Source: Apoda limacodes
Lineage: Eukaryota > Arthropoda > Insecta > Lepidoptera > Limacodidae
Assembly: GCA_946406115.1 (NCBI GenBank)
Contig: OX291543.1
Span: 1,366,501-1,430,500, forward strand
Reading direction: 5' to 3'
Length of the DNA: 64,000 nucleotides
In this document: piece after piece, positions 1 to 13,200 of the stretch
How positions within the stretch are numbered: the stretch's first letter is position 1
Layout: each line of letters opens with the position of its first letter
The notes under the pieces: generated by a model
What the model was told of the DNA's origin: nothing
What the model saw: the letters and a program-made list of their open reading frames with translations, nothing else
Databases searched by the model: none
Made by a program: the position numbers and the translations under genes

Positions 1-1127
1 TACAAACTAACAATATATCGTTCTCATAACCTTACCAGCTGGGGCTTTTTCTTTAGTATAAGCTATAAACAAAAATTAGGGTTCAGGAAAAGTAATTTGA
101 TAGTTTCACAGAAGAGAATTATCTAAAAAACCTTATCAAGTGAGGAAAATGTATACCGATAAAGGCATACGTATGTGCAAAGTATATTAAAAAATAGACT
201 ATATCCTATACTTTATTCTATATTGAAATTTTCATTGCAAACACATGATCAAATGATTTTAACTTGAGGATTTGAACCAGGACTCGAGCCTGCAACTCCT
301 AAACTCTGTGTCTAAACCTTAAGTGGTCTCCAATTTGAATGGGATTGGGTAAAATTTGTCACACGAATAGACCTTCGCCTTGTTCTTTTCATTCTCATAG
401 ACTCCCCATAGGTAAGTTTTACCGCGGGCTAAAGTCACAGAAACGAAAAATAGTCAAAATAAAAACTTTTTAACAAAAAAACAACCGGCTTCGAAAAGAT
501 GCACTTAAAAGGTAAAAACTTATTGCCAAAAATCTGATCTTTGAGTGTCGAATTGCTTTTACATACTTGTAACAAAATATTATACAATCATCAACATAAA
601 AGGCGCGTTTCACCAGTTCAAAATTAAAATCATTTTTTTTTTTTCAACTTTTGGAAAGTTTAAGTTTTAAATCCATTTCATTAATATGGGACCACCTCAG
701 GAACGTACTCTTTTAAATAAAAAAAATATTTTTTGAAATGGATTCACAATTGACGGGGAAATCGGTGGACATACATAAAAAAAATATACATACCCGTCGA
801 ACATAGAACCTCTTCCTTTTTTAAAGTCGGTTTAAAAATAGAAAAAGCAACCTTTTTAGGAAGGATAACGTAAATAAACAAAGTTATCACCAAGCTGATC
901 CCATAACAAGAAATATTGTAAACTTCATGATTATTTAGTACAAAGCCTCATTTCTACTCTCTTGATCCACACATACATTTCAGAAATTGGATCCGTAAGT
1001 TATAATCATTGGCTTCTGATATACTGTGACCATCACACCTGATAGCAACAATATGCGTGATTCTATATCTCTCCAGACTCTTTCGCATAAATGTTATATA
1101 GTTATGACGAGATTTTAACAAACTCAC
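1..1127. other. CCT7 intron, AT-rich, with a tRNA-like SINE remnant
   Basis: AT-rich intron sequence with no coding exon. At about 260-345 the minus strand carries a B-box-like GACTCGAG segment near degraded tRNA-like sequence, suggesting an old tRNA-derived SINE. Nothing else is recognised. Confidence 0.35.
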
Positions 1128-1297
1128 CAGTAAATATGTTATATCTCTCTGAGCCGACCTGGTTCTCTGTGAAGTGTTTGCAGTGACCGAGGGACTCCGG
1201 CTTGAGGTCGGTCACGGAAGTGAGCACGGCGCCTCCGCACGCGCGCTGCGTACGTTTCAGGTCCTCCTCTGGGACGCGACCCGCGCAGAACATGTCT
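1128..1297 (-). CDS. CCT7: CCT7 exon 10 (last in window)
   Basis: Completes the split Arg codon, then reads [20 protein letters not shown] through SERYNIFT, ending in a split Gly at donor GTGAGT. The following exons would lie left of the window edge; none is visible in 1-1127. Confidence 0.96.
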
Positions 1298-4200
1298 CTG
1301 GAAATTTAAGAAGAGACAAGTTTCTTGACTGCTTTTCTCTTAGTTACCAGAAAAATAACCGAACTATTATTGTTCGACGTTACAAATAGCAAAACTGAGT
1401 CTCTAAATCTTCTTTATTCAATACCAAAAACGATATTTCTTTATTATATTATTAATTCCTAAAGCCGAGTCTTATGCTCGTGTTTCGCCGAAACATTAAC
1501 CAAAACCATGTTTTGTTAAATGCACGTCTTGTCTTCTGCTTTGCTATTTGATGTGTTGTTTATTGTTGTTTGATGTTTATGAAAAAATTTACCGTCAAAA
1601 TGACTTCAAAAGTAAAAGTCGGGCGAATGAACATTAAACCTGGCCGCGTGGAGTCTATTCAATGTAGTGTGTGCACACAAATGGTCAGAGTAACAACAAA
1701 CGTTGCTGCCGACGATGTGCTCTATCGATTCCCATTATCAAAATATATGGTTATAGGAACACCACAAATTTAAAAAAAAAAAAATTATTTCAGCACCCCC
1801 ATTTGTACACCCTAACCGTAACCAACGGCCAGATCTCATGTTGAAACACCCGAATAGCAGAAGACGTTTTTTAGTAGAAAAAGTAGATTCGGTATTAATG
1901 TTCGGTTAAAAGTAAATTAAAGTAAAAAGTAAATTTGGTATAAAGATGTACACCAGATATCAAATCAAGAATAGCAATAGCAAAACAAGCTTTTCAAAAT
2001 GGAAAACATATATATGGAATATAGCACTTTATGGAAGTCAGACGTGGACATAACACAAAAGGTAGAGAAACACTAGAATTTGAAATGTGGTGTTGGCGTA
2101 CAATGAAAAGGATTAGCGAGACAGAAAAAGTTTTAAATAAAAAGGAATATTAGAAAGAGTCAATAAAGAGAGACAACGACTTAAACTTATTGAAAATAGA
2201 AGAGAAAAGATGATAGGCCATCTCATACGACATGACAGATTTATAAAAAACATCACGGAAGGAAAGATAAAAGAAAAGACAGGAAGACCTAGAATAAGTT
2301 ATATGAGCCAAATAAAAAGAGAAATTGGATTTCATGTCGTATCATGAGGTGAAAGAGATTGCATTGGAGAGAGAGGTGGAGAAGGTTGTATCAGCTACAT
2401 CGACAAGTGCAAGGTTCTTAAATAAGAGAAGAAGTCATCATCAACTTTTTTTTTTATTTTCCTATACATTTGTTAAATAACAGTCACCTTTCTGTCATAC
2501 AGCGACCGTACATACCGATACTAGCTGGCCCGGCACACGTTAGTCAGAGATATGTTTTTAATTTGAAAAAAAACTCGTCTCTCTTGATCTCGACAACAAA
2601 GCCACTTACCGGGTCCAACTTATAACTAAGAACCATCCAGGTGACCCTAGATCAAAATTGGTCAAGTCGCTTTGAGTAGAATTACGAACACACGCACACC
2701 GTAATTGAATCGCTTATTTTCATAATCGCACTACTCCGAAATATCGTTTTTTTTTTTATAGTGGCAACACAATCCTTTTTTCCAATTACAAGTTCCTACG
2801 AAACAAAACAGCACTAATCTGACTGTAAGCAGGAGATCTAGATACGTTTAATTTTGACGTTATTTTCCTAACTACACTTCTCCTGGCTTTGTGTGTGTTG
2901 ACTTTAGTGGACACTGGACGTTTTTAAAATGTAAGACAATACTTACCAGTGAGAGGTCATTCTTACAACCCTTGTGATCGATATTTCGGTACGATCAAAC
3001 GGTATTTGTTCAAAACGGACAGAGTCTATGAACCCTTAGGGTTTAGAGTATGTGGCTTTGATTGCAAACAGTTTCAAATCGGTACGTCGACTTAAAGTAA
3101 AAGATTTGCAAATCAATAGAATGTTTCTCGATTTTAAATCGAGTAGTAGCCAAATTATTACCATCAAACTGCTACATCGGAGGAGACTGAAGGAAGATGT
3201 ATACCTAGAGCCTAAAAATAATGTTTTATAGCTACTGTTTTTAGAAGTATAGACGTCTTCGGCATCTTATCAGGACGTTCTCCATGTCTTAGAATTTATC
3301 AATAACAGTAATAAAAACCATAAATAATACTCCTCCTTGCAAATAGAGTTAGATTCCCAACAGACAAGACATATCTAGGCTTGAATCCTATAAATGCTCA
3401 AGAAAAATCTAAGATAAATCTTGTCTTATCCCTTGTGTTCTTCATGAACATGTCAAATTCTTAAGTGGCCGATAAAAGATCAAGAAATTAGTTCTGAAGC
3501 GATTGTTTCATTTCATTTCACTTCAAAAAAAAATCAGAGATGGAATACTCCAGGGCATAAAATTGGCCACTGGTTTCAACAAAAAAAATGCGTTTTATTA
3601 AAAATCTATATCATTAACCAAAATTATTTCGCATTATTATATGTCGTTTAGTTTCCAAAAAACACTTGTCCAAACAACAAACAAGTGTCCAAATTTTGAA
3701 AAAAGGATACCACGAAAAATAAAAGACATTTGTTTCTTGTTGTTTATTGTAATAAATAAGTGGAACATTTATTTTAACTATCATTATTATCCTCAAATTA
3801 AAGGTTATTTAAAATAAGTTTTTAGTGTCTACTGTAAAATCCTCATTTTGGAGTTACCGTAGTGTGATTATGAAAATAAGCGATTCAATTATTAGTTAGT
3901 ACAACACCTAATAATTTAGTTAATAATGGCTAAAATCAATTCTGTTACCTGTCAGCAAAATACTGTGTTGCCACATCACCGATGGGTAGTTTGCTGAGCA
4001 CCACGTTGGCACCACTGGCATGCAGCGCTGCCAACTTATCGTACAAAATCTTCCACTCAGCGTCCACTACCTTCTGGTATTCCTTTACGTTGTCAACTCG
4101 AATCTAATAAAACAAACAAATTGCAAAACTTAAACTTAAAGACGTACGAGAGTATCCTACAATGTATTATACTAAACTACCTGGGCAACTGTTTTTTTTT

Positions 4201-7200
4201 TGTTTCTACCTAAATACAAAATTTCAACCAAATCGTTAGAGTGTGTAATGTCCAAAAATATTTATATATTTATATATGTACAAGAATTGCTCATTTAAAT
4301 ATATACTTTAAACATGTTATTATGATAAAGCGTTACTTTCTGTTGTCACAAAACGCATGTTCATCCTAAAATTTAAGTGAAATATCAATTTAAAAAATAT
4401 CGATGATATATTAAATCAATAAAAACTTTAGTTATTTCATTATTTTCAGGCATTTCATGCAGGCAGAATATGATTTTGGCGACAGTTTCAAATAGCAATA
4501 TATGAATAGTATCAGCGTTTTTCTCACAAATAAAACGATTATTTGAAACCTAAATTAAATGCCCTCTGCCCATACATTGAACATCGGTGTCAATAGTGTC
4601 GACAGTTTAGTGTTTCTGAAGTGCACAATTTTGGATTGACGATCTACACCTGCAGCAAGGAGATCGGCTCCGGATACCGGATACCGGATTGATCCGGATT
4701 TTACAACTCGTCGCGCAGAGGATAAGCGGATTGAAAGAAAGGTTGACACGACTATACGATGTAACATTTTGATTAAATATACCTACTCCCCTTTTGAGTT
4801 TGATACCCTTAAAAAGTAAAGCTAGGCCCTACTGACGATAGGACACGCGTATTGTCAGCTCTACGTCGAAAAGGTCGACGGCCATAAGGTTAGTAACAAA
4901 TATCTATAGCCTGGTGAACTATTATAATGTTTCTAACATCTGTGTTAATATTTTGACGCGATTGCTGATCGCCTTAACGTTTGCTTAAATTAATATTTTT
5001 AGTATTTTTGATCCAATTACTAATATTAGTCCTCGGTTATTGTTTTTGAACATATCAGAAACCGTTTTAAAATAAGTTTTTTGCATTGAAAATGGATATT
5101 CTTTGTTAGGACCATGTTATGCTTCTTACCCAAAATATAGGATTATGTATTGTGATATGGTAATATCGTGACTATGGGTACGGCAATAATTAAAATTAAA
5201 AATACTCCAGCCTGTTTTAAGTTACCATTTAGGCCAAATTTCGACCGGAGTAGAGAGTAAATTTTTAGTTTCGACCGGAAAGCAACTAAATAACTGAATC
5301 TTTAGCTTTTTAGGGTAATCTTTAGCAGCTGGTGCAAGCATTATGTTCATATATTACTATGGAGGGTAGTTGTAATCAATTAGTCGGTAATGCAAATTTA
5401 TGGAATCCTTAGTGCGTGATGTAAGGTGGCGTGTTCATAGACTCAACATGAGGGTGGTTGTAATAAATAAAGCTATTCACGACATAATTAGTCGGCGACT
5501 ATTTTAAATAACGGTGCTTGTGCTGCAGCTCCGAAGTACGATAGCTCGCGGATCCTTAAGGTAATGCAGTTTTATGGATAAAAACTGAATTAGATTATTC
5601 TTATTTTTTTATTTGACGGTTTTAAATATTCTAATTTGTTACTTACTACTAAATTAATCAATAAATGTGTATTTGTTCCTTACTTCAGCATTGTCTCTCT
5701 CAGCTTTCAATTCTAATTCGATATTGAGCAAAGCGATCTTGCAATTGTCATATGTCTTTGGCTGCATCTCGAACCCGGCGTAGGAGAAGGTCTTCTTGAA
5801 GGCCACCCCCGCCACCAGGAAGGAGTCTTCTAGAGCTCCTCCCGATACTTTTTTGATACCTAATCAAAAATAGAACTCATTTTAACTTAAATTGTTACAA
5901 AATGAAGAGCTTTTTACCCATCTTTGACTAGCTGTATCTCCGCAAATGCAATGAATGGACGCATAGTGCTCGAATAGAGATAGAATAAAATTGTAGTTAA
6001 TTTAGTTTGCTTACATAAGTATGGAACAAAGATACTTTAAAAACACTTCCTGAAGGTATTTTTTTCAACTCAATTCAATTGTGCTATAATTTTGCAGTTT
6101 TTCGAGCACTAGGGTTTTCAGGATTGCAAACTTGTGCATAAACTAATCTCAAGGCACCTAACAACATATAATAAAACCGTGGTTCCACGCATGTTTATCT
6201 TGTTATTGAGTGGGCATTAATAACTATTTTATATAATTATTTTAGTATGACGCACTCTTTATGGCAAAAAATTGGTTGGATTAATTTAAGTAGGAATAAA
6301 CATGTATGAAAGCATTGATGCGTATAGATTAGGCAAGAGATGTATGCCAGGAACGTAGCTAGTGGCAGTCTGGTCTCTGCTTACCCCTCTGGGAAACAGG
6401 CGTGATGTTATGTATGTATGTATGTATGTACGTTAAAAATTAAGGAAATTCTTAATTTTAATATAGGTACTAAGAACATTTGTTAGACAACTTACCGATC
6501 ATATCTAGTGGCAACAAGGGAGCATCCAGAGACAACACAGCGTCTACTACCATTTTAGAGAAGTGGTCTTTTTGTTGATGTATCAGTTTTGAGGACATCG
6601 CCGTCGCAGCACATTTTCGGAGCAGGTCTCTGGTGGTACAAGAACAAATTAAAATATAAGATAATCACTTTTAATGCTGAAACACCTTTGTCTTCACTTT
6701 AATCTGTTAGCCTCATGTCTTTTCATAGTCGCTATCCACATAGTTCTTTTCAGAAATTGGATCCGTTGTTTATAATCATAGGCAAAATTATATAAGTTTT
6801 ATCTTACAGAATGTTAGCATTCTGAGAAAACAATATCATACTTACATTAAACAATCTTAACAAGATAATATTTCAATGGTAAATTGAAAATTACAAAGTT
6901 TTAACATATCGTCGGCTGAGTTAAAGTTTGTGCCATCTACATACAGCAAATAAATCGAGCCACCCGCTACTTTGGAACTCTGATTCGATTTTCTCAAAAA
7001 GTATGAAACTTACAACTATGAACGTTACACTCACAGAAAGTTTGTGGATTTAAATGATTGGAAATTCATTGAGTTTAACCAATTTATTAAGTGTTTATTG
7101 AGCATTTTTAAATGAAGTTTTTAAGAGAGGTAGGGCACTGCAAGTACTCGCTCGAATAAGCCACCCAAACAACTAAGCAGGGCATAGCGAGTACTTGCTC

Positions 7201-10200
7201 GAATGAGCGGCCCGAACTGGGGAAGTACCTCCACCTTACAGAAAACCGCGGCCATAATAACACTAACATTGAGTAGTGTTGTGTTCCTGGCGGTGAGTAA
7301 GGTTGCCAGAGCTCTTTGAGGATTCGCTGCGCGGACAGCGGAGGACCGGCGGTGCTTGTTGCTGTCATACTCGGCGTAGACGCGGCGTGCTGGTTCGGCG
7401 GTCAGGGAGACCTGATGAAACGGCTGACCGCTGGCCGCCCGCAGGTTGAACGGGATCCCGAACCCAGGGATCACTTAATCTCCGCCCTGGGAGGCTGATT
7501 CGCCAGCCTGTGTAAAGTATCTGAAGTGGTAGTCGTGCCGGAGAAGGAGACCGGAGTGGACCCGGCTACTACAACAGAGGGGGATCAGGGGCCCTTCCGC
7601 CCGCCGTGCCAGCAACCGTATCATCTGTGGCGAGCTTCGGCAGTCTTAGAACCGCACCCTTTGTCCTCTATGCTGTCTGTGCAGTGAATCCTCATCCTTA
7701 GTCTTAGTAACTTTTTTTTTATATAAATTATGGCCAGAAGACAGAAAAAGAAAAGAGTTTGCACAGCGGCTACTCCATCCACATATAATGTGGATTTTTG
7801 CAACATCAGGGGTATTCACGCAAATCTTAACGCAGTCCACCACCATCTCGAAACTGCGCAGCCGACCATTCTTTTTCTAACGGAGACGCAGATATCCTGC
7901 CCGGCCGACACATCATACCTTCATTATCCCGGCTACAAACTCGAACACAATTTTATGAGTCGTGCCGGTGTATGTATGTTCGTCCGGGAGGATATCTGCT
8001 GTCGCCGCCTTCATAGCCTTGAAGACAGGGACCTGTCGATATTGTGGGTGCGCGTAGATTACGGCGGCCACACTCGTATCTATGCGTGCCTATACAGGTC
8101 TCATAGCGGTGACACGGACGTAACTCGACTCTTCACGCACCTGAGTTTGACGACTGACAAAGTTCTAGAGCAATATCCCACAGCAGAACTAGTTATTTTG
8201 GGAGACTTTAACGCCCACCATCGCGAGTGGCTCAGTTCTCGAACCAATAACTATGCTGGGATATCTGCTCATGAATTTGCTCTGACCTATGGATTCTCTC
8301 AGCTGGTACTTTCTCCAACGAGAATACCAGATATAGAGGAACATACGAGCTCCTTACTGGACCTTCTGCTGACTACTCGTCCGGACGGGTACTCCGTCTC
8401 AGTGGATGCGCCTCTTGGCTCCTCGGACCACTGTCTCGTTCGGACTCAAGTGTCATGCACACAACCTGATCCTTCTGGGCCAACTAACTGGCGTCGTGTG
8501 TGGCACTATAAGTCGGCAGACTGGGATGGATTGCGTGAATTTTACGCATCGTACCCGTGGAGGCAGATCTGCTTTAACTCAGAAGATCCTGACGTCTGCG
8601 CAGCCGCAGTCACTGAGACAATCCTTGCTGGTATGGAATGCTATATTCCTAACCCGCGAGTAGCTGCCGGCGTCAAAAAACGACCGTGGTTTAATAGGTC
8701 TTGCAGAAAAGCTAAAATTCTTAAGCAAAATGCATATGAGGCTTGGACCACGGCTCGTTTTAATAAGGATCCGAATATTTCTGAGTTAAAACGCAAATTA
8801 AATGCTGCCTCGAGGTTCAGTAAGAAAGCAACTGCCAGAGCAAAATTCCAATTCATCGGCAAAATAGGTGGGCGACTTGCGAGCTATCCTTCTGGGAGTC
8901 GTGCTTTCTGGTCGCTTGCCAAAGCTGCCGAAGGGAACTTCTGCCAGTCGTCGTTACCACCACTGCGAAAGACCGATGGTGACTTGGCCCATAGTGCTAA
9001 AGAGAAAGCCGATCTACTGGGCAGTCTCTTTGCCTCGAACTCGAATATGAACGATGAAGGCGCTGTACCACCTACTATACCGTGGTGCGGTAAGTCCATG
9101 CCGGAAATCTCCATAACGCAGCGGGAGGTCAGGCGGGCGTTGCTTTCTCTAGACGTTCATAAGTCGAGTGGGCCAGACGGTATACCAGCAGTGGTGCTTA
9201 AGCAGTGTGCTCCTGAGTTATGTCCTGTACTCACGCGCCTCTTCGCGCTTTCCTACCACACTAGGCAATTTCCGTCTACATGGAAGACTGCGAATGTGCA
9301 CCCGGTGCCCAAAAAGGGCGATAGATCAGATCCATCGAATTACAGGCCTATCGCTATTACCTCTCTTCTCTCTAAGGTGATGGAGCGTGTGATCAACACA
9401 CAGCTTCTAAGATACCTAGAAGTACACGATCTGGTCAGTGACCGTCAATATGGCTTTCGCCACGGTCGCTCGACTGGTGACCTTCTAGTGTATCTCACAC
9501 ACCGATGGGCACTAGCCATTGAGAGTCAGGGGGAGGCATTGGCATGTAGCCTGGACATAGCGAAGGCGTTCGATCGGGTCTGGCACCGCGGTCTTCTATC
9601 GAAGTTGCCATCTTACGGAGTGCCCGAGGGTTTGTGCAAATGGGTGGCTAGCTTTTTGTCCGGCAGACGCATACGAACCGTAGTTGACGGTAGTTGCTCT
9701 GATAGCATGGACATTAATGCTGGTGTCCCGCAAGGCTCTGTGCTGTCTCCTACGCTGTTTCTACTGCATATCAATGACATGTTGGACATCAACAACATAC
9801 ATTGCTATGCAGATGACAGTACTGGAGACGCTTTTTACACGGGTCGTGCAAACATCCCTCGTTCCGTTGTGGAGGAAAACCGCGGAGAACTTGTGTCTCA
9901 AATCGAGACCACACTGTCCCAGGTCTCTGACTGGGGACGGGTAAACTTGGTCCGATTCAACCCTACAAAGACACAAGTGTGCGCGTTCACCGCTAAGAAA
10001 ACTCCATTCACTGTGGTCCCACAATTCCAGAACACTCCTCTCTCCATCTCCAAGAGCATTGGGATCCTTGGTGTCGACATCTCCAGCGATGTTCAGTTCC
10101 GAGATCATTTACAAGATAAGGTAAAGCTGGCGTCCAAAAAACTTGGTGTACTCAACAGAGCGAAGCAGTACTTCACGTCGAGGCAAAGGTTGTTACTTTA

Positions 10201-13200
10201 CAAGTCGCAAGTTCGGCCCCATATGGAGTACTGCTGCCATCTCTGGGCAGGTGCACCCGGATACCAGCTTGGCCCTTTTGACTCGGTTCAACGACGGGCT
10301 GTGAGAATTGTCGACGATTCCAAACTCACTTGCGGTATCGAGCCCTTAAGTCTGAGGAGAGACTTTGCCTCACTGTGTGTGTTCTACCGCTTGTACAATG
10401 GGTTGTGTTCTGAGGAATTGTTCGAAATGATGCCCACGGCTACTTTCTACCATCGCACCGCTCGCCATCGGCAGGGAATTCATTCTCACACTTTAGAACC
10501 TAAATGGTCGCGTACAGTGCGGTTTCAGAGAAACTTCCTCCCGCGAACGCTTAAGTTGTGGAATGAGCTCCCTGCCAAGGTTTTCTGCAAGGACTACAGT
10601 ATGGAGCTCTTCAAGAAAGAAGTTATTAGATTTCTGAAGGGTCGGCAACGCGCAAGTGATACCCCTGGTGTTGCAAGCGTCCATAGGCTACGGTGACCGC
10701 TTACCATCAGGCGGGCCGTAAGCTTGTTTGCCACCTTAGTGGTATTAAAAAAAAAAAAAAAAAAAAAGAAGTGTTGTTTTACAGTGGCGGTAATCGTTAG
10801 TAACCACAAAATGAAAAAAGAAATTGGTGATTTGGTGTAATATAGGTTTTTAGGGTCGCTGATCACGAAAATCGGTTTCGTTTTCGGGAAATTGGTGCTA
10901 CACCCTTAAATTAGCAAAACCTACCCCAGAATAGAGGTTTCTTCTATGTATTTGCACTTTAATTGTTAATATATGCCCTTTTTTTTCCCGTTTTTGTACA
11001 AAAGTACTTGAAAAATTTTGAAACATTCGGGCTAATTAAAGGGGGGGTGTGCGTGTGCGTGTGTGTCCCCGTGTGTGTGTGTGTGTGCGTGTGTCCGTGT
11101 GTGTTTGTGTCCGTGTGTGTTTTTGTGTTTTACAAAGATCAGTATTAATAGACAAGCTATAAAATAAGACCAACTTTTGTTCTTCTGGTTTCTTGTTGTC
11201 TATTTTGACCGCCAGCTCCTTGACCCTGTCGACAGCGAGCCTGGCCGCGGTGCGGACCGCCTTGATTATGATGCGGGGATGCACTCCTGAAACATTCTCA
11301 AACTATAAATATCTTAAGTACATCACATATCACTTTCATTTACATTTATTTGCCTCATATTTAAGTTTGTCCACAGTTTTTAATTCGGTAATTGAATCCG
11401 TTTGTTTTAATCATAACAATATGTATATTTGGTTTTCGGTTTTACGTATTTCCATGGCTTCATTTGTGCCGCCATTGTAAAGGAATAGTATTATAACTCA
11501 GTCCGTCTTTGAAAAACGGTCACACACCGCGACAAACTGACAGGGTTGCCACTACTGCAATACTATACTAGAGTCAGGCTCCGTCGAGGGGCGTGGGTTC
11601 GATTCCCGCAACGACAAGACAAACACTTATTATTTGTGTTTGGCTTAGGACTGGGTGTTTTCTTTGTATAATATGTTTGTATATTTTAATATATTGAACA
11701 GTATATTGTTTGTATAATATGTTATTTTGCATTCCTGCCGAATTAAAGGTGGTGTAAGTAGTCAGATCCTGAACACAAATCTGTGAAAAAATCGGTATAA
11801 TTTTTTTTTACTCCAAAATCATATGTTTTAACAAAATTATTGTTAGATTATATAACAAAATTATTGTTATCATTAGAGCTGTGACTACTGTGTGACTACT
11901 AGAAATCAATTACATTGAAAAGTTCTGACTACCTATTTAACTTTTGTCATGCCTCGAAAGTTCTATCTTTTGTTCCTTTTGTCTTTTGTCTTTCCAGCAA
12001 ATCAGTCTGCCGCGGGACACACCTAATTAAATACTTATTGGTGGTAATATTTAATATTTTGTTTAAAAATTACGAATCAATATTTAAATAACGAACTTGT
12101 GGAAATGGTGCGTTTATACGCCATAAATGGTGATAGTTTGCGGGGTGCAGTACAGTTGTTTGTGGAGATGTTTCTGGATCGGCCAAGACCAACACGGTAT
12201 ACAATCCTGGCTACAACCCAAAAGCTGCGTGACCATCGTCAGCTTGACGTGCCTTGGCACGCTCAAGGCCTGGGCAGTGTAGGACTGTCGCTGGAATTAC
12301 AGGAAGATATCCTAGCGTACTTCGAGAGGGAACCAACGTGGAACAAGTATCCGAGAAGCCGGCACGTGCATCACACTACCGTATGACGCCTGCTGAAAGG
12401 GGAACAACAGCACCCACTTCACTTTCGGGAATTACAAGACCTTTAAGGTCTTAAAGACCTTCAAGACGGTAGCGACGACGGTTCACTTTTTGACGTTGGC
12501 TGCTTAATAATCAGCTGTGTAATATTTGGTCGGACGAAGCTTTGTTCACAAGAGTAGGTGTTTACAATGTTCCTAATGAGCACTGTTGGGCTCACCGTGA
12601 ACATAATGAGCAAAATTAGGTACTAGGAATTGGTTAGGATTTTGTGGATAAACTGCTAAATATTTTAAATTTGTTTATGAAAATAAATAAACCAAACGGA
12701 CCCTTTTTTACATTAACCTAGCATTTTCAGCTACAAATGTTAGTAAGTTGGTAGATAGGTATTATTACGAAGTGAGCAGGTTGGCGGTTTCTACACGCTT
12801 ACGTAAAATCTGGACATCTTTCATCACTCAGCTAGAAATTACTTATAAAATAATGGAACAGTTTAATAAAATTTCTTATATTATTTACTAATGGGTTCTA
12901 AAATACGGCGACATTTGTATCCGTTGTCAGGTGTACAATGAACCAGCTTTACTTTTGATTGGGACCAGAAGGCGCTGTGTGTAGTGTTAAAAATATTAAT
13001 TTAACATTACACACAACTTATTGTCGGACTCAAGCAATGTAGTAATGTCTACAGAACCCTACACATTACTACATTAGTATACAAGTGTCTATAAATATTC
13101 TAAACTTGAATGTCGCATACCTACCTATAAATCTACCTACATATAATCAGGTACAGCAGTATGCGCTGCGTTATCAAAGGCGGTAGGTTTTACACACTCG

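Noticed and set aside
1174..1389. Plus-strand ORF opposite CCT7 exon 10
   Set aside because: It is a shadow of a conserved chaperonin exon.
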